From Sandaracinaceae bacterium (GTDB taxonomy: Bacteria; Myxococcota_A; Polyangia; Polyangiales; Sandaracinaceae), in the NCBI GenBank assembly GCA_025056955.1, contig JANWYL010000116.1, positions 1 through 8,747 on the forward strand: a stretch of 8,747 nucleotides of DNA, given 5' to 3'. The position numbers and the translations under genes are program-made. This document shows positions 1 through 5,465 of the stretch, piece after piece. The notes beneath the pieces are model-generated. The model ran no database searches, was not told the DNA's origin, and saw nothing but the letters and a program-made list of their open reading frames with translations. How positions within the stretch are numbered: the stretch's first letter is position 1; each line of letters begins with the position of its first letter.

Positions 1-1127
1 CAAGAGGAACCCCCCATCCTCTTCCTCTCGAAACCATAAAGGGGGTGACTGTTGGGCCGATTGAGAACAGCCTACAACCTGGGAGAGGTTACGGAACACC
101 ATATAGTGAGGCTTTGCTCAACCACCTGGCGCGAATGGGAGTCAACTGGATTTCCGTGACTCCATTTGGCAGAATCTGGAGTTTGTCTTCAACTGAAATC
201 TACATGGATTTTGAGAGCCCTTACGAGGAAAACCGCAAAGCAATTCGGCGTTTTATCGAGCAAGCCCACGCGAGGGGGATGAAGGTGTTGCTTGTGCCTC
301 ACCTTTGGGTGTGGAATGAGCAGGGTTGGAGGGGAGAAATTCACTTCGGAAGTCAAGCGGAGTGGGAAGAATACCTCCAAAGTTACCGCGCCTTTCTTTT
401 GCTCTGGGCGCATGATGCAGCCAGCGCCCATGCCGATGCCTTATCGATAGGTGTTGAATGCACCTCTTGGTCTTGGAGATTTCGCGAATTTTGGGTGAAT
501 CTCATTGAAGAAGTGCGCTCTGTCTTTCCAGGGCTTCTCACCTATAGCGCCAACTGGGATGAGGTGTGGGATGCTGGCTTTTGGGATCATCTGGACGTGA
601 TCGGTGTCAATGCCTTCTATCCTCTTGCCCACCACCCCAACGCTTCCTTTGAGGAATATCTTGGAAACGCTGAAAAAGTGGCCAGCGAGCTCGAGCTCCT
701 CAGCAAGGTATGGTCAAAGCCTCTGCTCTTTGTGGAGGTTGGCTACACCAGCCGTCTCAATGCGGGGGTTGAGCCTTGGCTTTGGCCTGACGGCATGACA
801 GGCGTTCGAGAGAGTGAAGAGGAGCAAGCCAGGGCGCTTGAAGCCATTCTGTGGGCCCTTGGAAAGCGCAAGTGGTTCATTGGCTTTTTCGTATGGCGCT
901 ACTATGCCAACCTGGATGACCTGAGCCAAGAGCCACCCTGGGGGTTTTCTCCTCATGCCAAGCTTGCCGAAAAGGTGCTCATGCAATTGTTTTCCTCACC
1001 TTTCGAATGGGATTTGAAAGACGGGTGGTTTGGCTGGGTCGAACGGAGAGGTGATGGGGTGCAATTGGGTCAAATCATGGCATTATGGGGTTCAACCGCA
1101 GCATATCCAACAAATTCAACAAGGTAG
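1..1127 (+). CDS. Glycoside hydrolase-like TIM-barrel protein (GH113-like), 5' end outside window
   Basis: The reading frame is open from the left edge (first full codon at base 3). The residues before the GTG at 45 (…LETIKGVTVGPI) read like the beginning of the first barrel strand, so the true start lies upstream and this is a partial gene. Counting from the GTG at 45, the features fit a family 113-like glycoside hydrolase. These are a strand-helix pattern (MGVNWISVTPFGR, GMKVLLVPH), a Glu at the end of a strand in SIGVEC (E138, candidate acid/base), YSANWDE (168-173), DVIGVNAFYP (184-193), and a second Glu in LLFVEVGYTS (E231, candidate nucleophile). FVWRYYAN follows near 282-289. Known GH113 members act on beta-mannan, but the substrate here cannot be read from sequence. 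About 40 residues after the barrel look poorly conserved. It lies 8 nt before nadC, probably in one operon. A related TIM-barrel family is the main alternative. Confidence 0.65.
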   Translation, partial: RGTPHPLPLETIKGVTVGPIENSLQPGRGYGTPYSEALLNHLARMGVNWISVTPFGRIWSLSSTEIYMDFESPYEENRKAIRRFIEQAHARGMKVLLVPHLWVWNEQGWRGEIHFGSQAEWEEYLQSYRAFLLLWAHDAASAHADALSIGVECTSWSWRFREFWVNLIEEVRSVFPGLLTYSANWDEVWDAGFWDHLDVIGVNAFYPLAHHPNASFEEYLGNAEKVASELELLSKVWSKPLLFVEVGYTSRLNAGVEPWLWPDGMTGVRESEEEQARALEAILWALGKRKWFIGFFVWRYYANLDDLSQEPPWGFSPHAKLAEKVLMQLFSSPFEWDLKDGWFGWVERRGDGVQLGQIMALWGSTAAYPTNSTR

Positions 1128-1130
1128 GAG
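1125..1130 (+). promoter_or_regulatory. Shine-Dalgarno of nadC overlapping upstream stop
   Basis: TAGGAG lies 5 nt before the ATG at 1136, and its first three bases are the TAG stop of the upstream gene. This decides the nadC start in favour of 1136 over the in-frame ATG at 1085. The earlier ATG would add 17 residues with no resemblance to a NadC N-terminus. The arrangement suggests translational coupling. Confidence 0.65.
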
Positions 1131-1135
1131 TTCCG

Positions 1136-2002
1136 ATGAATCTTCCCTCTCTTTTTCCACCAGTGGTCGATGAGATCATAAGGCGTGCCCTTGCTGAAGA
1201 CATTGCCAGTGGAGATGTGACGACTGAGGCGATCATCCCAATTGGCAAAAAAGGTGAAGCGCTGCTCGTTGCGCGGGAGAATCTTGTGGTTGCTGGATTG
1301 CCCGTGTTTGCGGCTGTTTTTTCAACCATTGATCCAGGCGTAAAAGTGGAGCAATTGGTTAAGGATGGCGAGTGGGTGGTGGCTGGTGGTGTGCTTGCTC
1401 GAATACGGGGAGAGGCCAGGGTGATTTTGAGTGGAGAGCGCGTTGCTTTGAACTTTATCCAGCGAATGAGTGGTATTGCCACTCGAACCCGCGCTTTTGT
1501 TGAAGCAGTCCCCCCTGGGTGCACAACGAAGATTTGCGACACCCGTAAAACCACGCCTGGTCTTCGGGTACTGGAAAGGTATGCTGTGCGTTGTGGAGGA
1601 GGATGGAATCACCGCGATCACCTTGGTGCAGGGGTGCTCATCAAGGATAATCACATCGCCTGCGTCGGGAGTGTGAGGGAAGCGATCAGGAGGGCAAGGG
1701 CATGGGCACCCCACGTGATGAGAATCCAGTGTGAGGTCGATTCAATTTCCCAGTTGGTCGAGGCGATTGAAGCAGGAGCCGATGGGGTGCTCCTCGACAA
1801 CTTCAGCGACGAGGACATACAAAAGGCCATGGAGGTGGCCAAAGGTCGGGTATTTGTCGAAGTGTCTGGAGGGATTACCATCGAGCGCATTCCGAGAATT
1901 GCAACCATGGGGGTTGATGTGATTTCTATCGGGAGCCTCACCCACTCTGCGCGTGCAGTTGACATGGGTATCGATTGGCTTGAGGGCACAAAAGATGCTT
2001 GA
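1136..2002 (+). CDS. nadC: Nicotinate-nucleotide pyrophosphorylase (carboxylating), quinolinate phosphoribosyltransferase
   Basis: NadC converts quinolinate and PRPP to nicotinate mononucleotide, CO2 and pyrophosphate in de novo NAD synthesis in the cytoplasm. The 288-residue product has the normal family length and its motifs in order: AEDIASGDVTT (20-30) in the N-terminal domain, ERVALNFIQRMSGIAT (101-116), DTRKTTPGLR (135-144), GGGWNHR (154-160), LIKDNH (168-173), CEVDS (199-203), LLDNF (219-223), VSGGI (243-247) and ISIGSLTHS (263-271). These include the basic and acidic residues known to bind quinolinate and PRPP. The segment after NHR reads DHLGAGV where many homologues have a GLYDAV-like sequence of the same length; this looks like a tolerated variant. 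The start is chosen from TAGGAG with 5-nt spacing. The gene overlaps birA by 8 nt, a pairing seen in many bacteria. Confidence 0.96.
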   Translation: MNLPSLFPPVVDEIIRRALAEDIASGDVTTEAIIPIGKKGEALLVARENLVVAGLPVFAAVFSTIDPGVKVEQLVKDGEWVVAGGVLARIRGEARVILSGERVALNFIQRMSGIATRTRAFVEAVPPGCTTKICDTRKTTPGLRVLERYAVRCGGGWNHRDHLGAGVLIKDNHIACVGSVREAIRRARAWAPHVMRIQCEVDSISQLVEAIEAGADGVLLDNFSDEDIQKAMEVAKGRVFVEVSGGITIERIPRIATMGVDVISIGSLTHSARAVDMGIDWLEGTKDA

Positions 2003-2768
2003 GCAGAAGGGCAACTGGTGGAGTGGCAGAAGATACGGTTGCGTCATAAGGGTGCTTAAGGAAACGGATTCAACCAACGATGATGTTCGATGGGCAGGAG
2101 AGAGGGGGGCTCCTCAAGGCTACGTGGTTTTGGCACATGCCCAAAAGAAGGGACGGGGAAGGATGGGAAGGAGGTGGGAGTCACCGCCAGGCGTCAATGT
2201 CTACCTATCGATTTTGGATCGCATGAAAGTTCCGATGACGCAAACACCCCTCTTGTCTTTGGCGGTTGGCTTGGGTGTATTTGATGCCTGCGTGGCGCTT
2301 TGTGGCGAAGGTGCAGAGGAGAAGCTATGGATCAAGTGGCCGAACGATCTTTTGGCCTTGGACGCGATGGGAAAGTATCGAAAGTGCGCGGGTGTTCTTA
2401 TCGAGTCTTTGCCTGCTTTGCAATCGCTGGTGATTGGGATTGGTGTCAACGTCAACCAAATCACCTGGCCCTTGGCTTTGGAAGAAGAGGCCATTTCCTT
2501 GTGCCAGATTTTTCAAAGGGATTTCGATCGGTGGCAATTGGTTCAGCTCTTACTTGACAAGGTTGGTGCCAGGGTGAGCCAAGTTGAAGCAGAAGGGAGC
2601 CGCATCGTTGATTGCCTTCTCAACCGGCTTGCTTGGATTGGGAGGCCTGTCACCATCGATGGATTTGCTGGGGTCTTCATTGGGTTGGATGGTGGGGGGG
2701 CATTGTGCATTCAAGATGGTTGGAAGGTGCGCAAGTTTTGGAGTGGCACATTGAGGCTTGCAGGCTAG
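1995..2768 (+). CDS. birA: Biotin-[acetyl-CoA-carboxylase] ligase, monofunctional (no HTH domain)
   Basis: BirA activates biotin to biotinyl-5'-AMP and transfers it to the lysine of biotin carboxyl carrier domains, for example in acetyl-CoA carboxylase. The 257-residue product has ETDSTN (23-28), the biotinyl-AMP loop GRGRMGRRW (53-61), KWPND (114-118), K130/G133/E137 of the KCAGVLIE element, and GIGVNVN (148-154). A short C-terminal domain begins near 215. No N-terminal winged helix is present, so it should be a ligase only and not a repressor of biotin genes. I chose ATG 1995: GAGGG lies 8 nt upstream and the catalytic domain begins soon after. The start overlaps the nadC stop by 8 nt, which suggests coupled translation. 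A run of seven G (2694-2700) lies in the C-terminal domain. The stop abuts the stop of the opposite-strand gene with no gap. Confidence 0.95.
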   Translation: MLEQKGNWWSGRRYGCVIRVLKETDSTNDDVRWAGERGAPQGYVVLAHAQKKGRGRMGRRWESPPGVNVYLSILDRMKVPMTQTPLLSLAVGLGVFDACVALCGEGAEEKLWIKWPNDLLALDAMGKYRKCAGVLIESLPALQSLVIGIGVNVNQITWPLALEEEAISLCQIFQRDFDRWQLVQLLLDKVGARVSQVEAEGSRIVDCLLNRLAWIGRPVTIDGFAGVFIGLDGGGALCIQDGWKVRKFWSGTLRLAG

Positions 2769-3857
2769 TCACCAACTGAGCCCTGTTCTTTGGCGGGCAA
2801 GGTAACAATTGCTCTTCCCAACTTCAAAATCGATGCATGCCTTGGGGCGTACATGGTAAGCAGCACAGCGATATGGTGAGTCCACCTCACCATTGCCGAA
2901 AAGCAAGGGGCACCTTCCTTGTTTTCTCTCTAAAGCGAGCACTCCATCCCCTCTCCACACCACAAGGTGTTTGTGTGAATCCACAAAGGGGTCATCGGCA
3001 CTCATTTCCACGGCATCAAAGGCTTCGCGGCAACATGCTCCGCAGAGACCGCACTCCAATTGCCCTTCCCACCGCGCACAAGCAGGAAGGTGAGGATCGA
3101 GCACCACACCTGCTTTGTGACACATCATGGTTTCTTGTTCAAAAAAGCCGCAGCTTTTGCACTGCTGAGATGCCGCCTTGCTTTGGGGGTGGGGCATGGT
3201 GAAGCCGCTTGGGTGGGTGGGATAGGTTTCTTCGATGGTTTCCCAAAGCGATGATGGGGTAAGCTGAGGATTGGTGTGCACCCATTTTTTGACGACTTCA
3301 CCTATCAATGCCGTATCCCTAAGGGCTTCATGCAAGTGAGGGTGAAATGGTGGCCGATCGGCACGCCCCAACGCAACCTTGGCAAGGCGCACGGATTCAA
3401 CCAATTCAGAGGAGGATGCAAAAAGGGACTCGCTCTCGGTGACTTCAAGAGGATCTGGTCCAAGGGAATCGTAAAAAGCACGAAACTCGGTTGTCGGTGC
3501 AAGAAATTTTCTCAAACCAAATGGTTGCGCAAGTTGTGCCTGCACCCTGAGGCAAGCAAGTTCCCGCACCACATCTCGGCTGGTTGTGTTATCGAGCCCC
3601 CAGTCTTCCTGAAAGAAGGCTTCTGGCCCCTGAACGAGGGCATGACATGCTTCGTGGAAGATCATTTGGGCAAGGCAATCGTCGGGATCGAGTGCTTCAG
3701 AAGGGGCGAGGGTGAGGGTGCCCTTCCCATCATAGGAGGCGTATGCTTTGGGGCTTCGGATAACCCGAAGCCCCAAGCGCTCTGCACACGCAAGCCATAT
3801 CCGATCCAAGGCATCTTCATAGTAAAAATGGATGGCGCGAGCTCCGAGGGCATGCAT
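2769..3857 (-). CDS. HExxH zinc-peptidase-like domain fused to YkgJ-type cysteine-cluster domain
   Basis: The 362-residue product has no signal peptide or membrane segment. Residues ~1-200 resemble a zincin: DGKGTLTL (43-50) and MIFHEACHALVQG (65-77), giving H68-E69-x-x-H72. E99 in VVREL is a possible third metal ligand (inference). A linker (~200-230) leads to a Cys group C233, C236, C246, C260. The C-terminal YkgJ-like (COG0727-type) domain has C269, C272, C275, C276, then C316, C331, C341 and C351. YkgJ-family proteins are annotated as zinc or iron-sulfur binding, and their function is poorly known. ATG 3857 is the first possible start after the upstream stop: the ten codons between contain no ATG, GTG or TTG. 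No Shine-Dalgarno is visible, so translation may be coupled to the Cys-rich lipoprotein gene 30 nt upstream. Protease activity is not established. Confidence 0.8.
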   Translation of the reverse strand: MHALGARAIHFYYEDALDRIWLACAERLGLRVIRSPKAYASYDGKGTLTLAPSEALDPDDCLAQMIFHEACHALVQGPEAFFQEDWGLDNTTSRDVVRELACLRVQAQLAQPFGLRKFLAPTTEFRAFYDSLGPDPLEVTESESLFASSSELVESVRLAKVALGRADRPPFHPHLHEALRDTALIGEVVKKWVHTNPQLTPSSLWETIEETYPTHPSGFTMPHPQSKAASQQCKSCGFFEQETMMCHKAGVVLDPHLPACARWEGQLECGLCGACCREAFDAVEMSADDPFVDSHKHLVVWRGDGVLALERKQGRCPLLFGNGEVDSPYRCAAYHVRPKACIDFEVGKSNCYLARQRTGLSW

Positions 3858-3887
3858 CGGTGAGTGGGTGTAACAGTGGCTTTGGGC

Positions 3888-5462
3888 TTAGCCCCCCGCA
3901 AGCAGATCGATGCACAACAAGGGCACGCACTCGCTGCTTCCAGGTCGACAACGCAGGCCTTCTTGGCAGTCCCGGTGGTTGTCACAGCGCTCTCCGTTGG
4001 CACGAAGGGGTTGACAGCGGAAGGTACCGCTGCGGTCCGGAACACAGGCGCTGTCCAGGCATGGGAGACTCGCGGGGTTACATGGATCACCAACACGGGG
4101 TTGAAGGGTGCATCGACCACCGACGCAAACGAGGCCTCGAGCACAAGCTTGGTTGTTTTCGCACGATGCACCCTCTTCTCGCGGGCGGATGCAGATGGAT
4201 CCTTCTGGTCCGAAAGCGCATCCAAGACCTGGAGCGCAAACATCGGGGGTGCCACACGTTTGACCTTCACCGGGCAGGGGGCGACAGCGGCCATCGACGC
4301 AGGCCAAGCCAGGCGCGCACAAGAATGGGCCGTAACGCCCAAGGAGGCATTCCGCACCTTCTCCAGGAAGCGGTTGACAAGTGCCTCCAGAAGGTGTGCT
4401 GCACCCAAGGCCTTCAGCGCAAACCACCCCATCGCCGCAGGGCATGTTTCTTGTGGGCCGTGGCTGGCAAGTCATGTTGGGCGAGGTGCCCGAACAATAA
4501 AACGCGGGTGCGCAGTCAGAGTCGTCCGAGCAGGGGGTGCCAGCTTCTCCTGGGGCTTGACACCTGCGTAGGTTGAAGCAATTTTCGGCAGCGTTGCATG
4601 CGCTTTCAGCAAGGTGACAACTGCTTGATCGTTGGCAGCGGCCGCCTTGACACCTTAGGCCCACTTGGCACTGCTCGTCGCCGGCGCAGGCTTCACCTTC
4701 CCCGACCGTCGATCGGCATCGGCCAGAAACACAACGCAGGCGAGGCTCGCAAGGGGTTGTCAGATCACAGGGAGCTCCCTCTGCACCCAGCCTGCGGCAT
4801 TGGCCCAGGCACACAAGGCCCCTTCCGCACTCTTGCGGGGCACTGCAGGCTTCCCCCTCTTGCTTGCGCCTTTTGCACATTCCCTCTTCACAAAAGCCGC
4901 GCCCTTCATCGCAGAAGATGCCCTCACAGGCTTGGCCAATCCTCGCCTCTTCAAAAAAGAAAGGCTCGCAGAGAGCTATTTGAACAGCCAGGGAAAGCCT
5001 GCTGCAAGTCGGTCGCTCTCTCACCAAAAACTCAGCACATGCGCGGGCTTTGCTCTCGTCGAAACGATGCCTTCTTCCCACCAGCCTGCTCCACTCTTCC
5101 AAGCATTTTTCGCTGAGCCTTGACGTGCAGGAGGCCCGCTCGACTCCCCCACTTCCCCAGTAACGCCCGCAATTGCATCGCTCGCCTTCCTCACACGCCA
5201 AGCTGGCCAGGCGCTCACAAAACGCACGCAATCCTGCGGGCACTTCTTCATTTCTGGCATCTCCTTGCCCATTGTCGGTATCTCCCACATCGCTTGGCGC
5301 GTCGATTGCCGTGTCCTCAAGGCTGCCTCCATCTGATCGAGGCGTGCCATTCCCTCCACAAGCCACCGCAAGCCAGGCCAAAGCCAGGGGGCCCAGCCGA
5401 TGCGATTGCCACCAGAAGGCTCCTCTTGGTATGCTTGCGTCCGCAAGTGAATGTTGCCGCAT
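3888..5462 (-). CDS. Cys-rich lipoprotein with twelve four-cysteine repeats
   Basis: From ATG 5462 the product has 524 residues. An n-region with R/H residues precedes LGPLALAWLAVAC, a lipobox with acceptor C35, followed by GGN and a Ser/Asp-rich spacer. This predicts a lipid-anchored exported protein. Residues ~73-165 form a first Cys-containing domain (FCERL, CEEGERCNCGRYWG, two Cys-spaced helices). Residues ~177-512 hold twelve tandem units with the usual pattern GExC-x5-C-x5-C-x4-8-C, reminiscent of Dickkopf-like or EGF-like disulfide modules common in Myxococcota/Bradymonadota surface proteins. The protein ends CIDLLAGG. An in-frame ATG at 5474 would add four residues; neither start has a good Shine-Dalgarno. 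The frame stays open upstream to 5876, but that part is antisense to the receptor gene and not protein-like. The ligand is unknown; adhesion or protein binding is a guess. Confidence 0.85.
   Translation of the reverse strand: MRQHSLADASIPRGAFWWQSHRLGPLALAWLAVACGGNGTPRSDGGSLEDTAIDAPSDVGDTDNGQGDARNEEVPAGLRAFCERLASLACEEGERCNCGRYWGSGGVERASCTSRLSEKCLEEWSRLVGRRHRFDESKARACAEFLVRERPTCSRLSLAVQIALCEPFFFEEARIGQACEGIFCDEGRGFCEEGMCKRRKQEGEACSAPQECGRGLVCLGQCRRLGAEGAPCDLTTPCEPRLRCVSGRCRSTVGEGEACAGDEQCQVGLRCQGGRCQRSSSCHLAESACNAAENCFNLRRCQAPGEAGTPCSDDSDCAPAFYCSGTSPNMTCQPRPTRNMPCGDGVVCAEGLGCSTPSGGTCQPLPGEGAECLLGRYGPFLCAPGLACVDGRCRPLPGEGQTCGTPDVCAPGLGCAFGPEGSICIRPREEGASCENNQACARGLVCVGGRCTLQPRVGDPCNPASLPCLDSACVPDRSGTFRCQPLRANGERCDNHRDCQEGLRCRPGSSECVPLLCIDLLAGG
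3927..4934 (-). repeat. Tandem array of twelve Cys-rich protein repeats
   Basis: The repeats are visible at protein level. Twelve units each carry four Cys. Eight follow C-x5-C-x5-C with a final gap of 3-8 residues; four (units 1, 5, 8 and 11) deviate in spacing. Units are typically joined by a short P/R-rich linker ending in GEG or GE. They span residues 177-512 of the lipoprotein starting at 5462. The array also makes the opposite strand stop-poor, which explains the long antisense frames there. Confidence 0.85.
5406..5435 (+). promoter_or_regulatory. Candidate promoter of the receptor operon
   Basis: TTGCCA (5406-5411), an 18-nt spacer, then TATGCT (5430-5435) preceded by TG one base upstream (extended -10). 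The predicted transcript would begin near 5442, ahead of the receptor start. It lies within the signal-peptide region of the opposite-strand lipoprotein gene, as required if the two genes diverge without an intergenic region. Judged by eye only. Confidence 0.3.
5434..5447. promoter_or_regulatory. Inverted repeat, possible operator
   Basis: CTTGCG and CGCAAG form perfect 6-bp arms around a 2-nt centre. The dyad overlaps the last bases of the candidate -10 and the predicted transcription start, between the two divergent genes. A dyad of this size is expected by chance a few times in 9 kb, so only its position makes it a candidate operator. Confidence 0.25.
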
Positions 5463-5465
5463 CGA

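Noticed and set aside
687..698. 12-bp perfect palindrome GAGCTCGAGCTC
   Set aside because: It lies well inside the hydrolase coding sequence, encodes ordinary helix residues (SELEL), and has no partner copy or promoter nearby.
1085..1135. Longer nadC start at ATG 1085
   Set aside because: The extra 17 residues do not fit the family, and the TAGGAG site is correctly spaced for ATG 1136.
2694..2700. Run of seven G in birA (and another in the receptor at 6683-6689) as phase-variation tracts
   Set aside because: birA is an essential housekeeping gene and the run is short; the second run is also short and in normal Met-Gly-Gly-Arg coding sequence. Less convincing than the T8 run.
2957..2975. Small hairpin ACACC-ACAA-GGTGT as a terminator for birA
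   Set aside because: It has only a 5-bp stem without a clear T run and sits about 190 bp inside the opposite gene.
3662..4432. Minus-strand frame of 256 codons, Ala/Val rich
   Set aside because: It is an alternative frame across the repeat-bearing lipoprotein and the start of the next gene. Its composition follows the overlying repeats, and the main frame has a lipobox and regular Cys spacing.
3860..4576. Two overlapping + strand open frames of about 235-238 codons
   Set aside because: They are antisense to the Cys-repeat array. Cys, Gly and Arg codons make the opposite strand stop-poor, and the translated sequences have no domain-like pattern.
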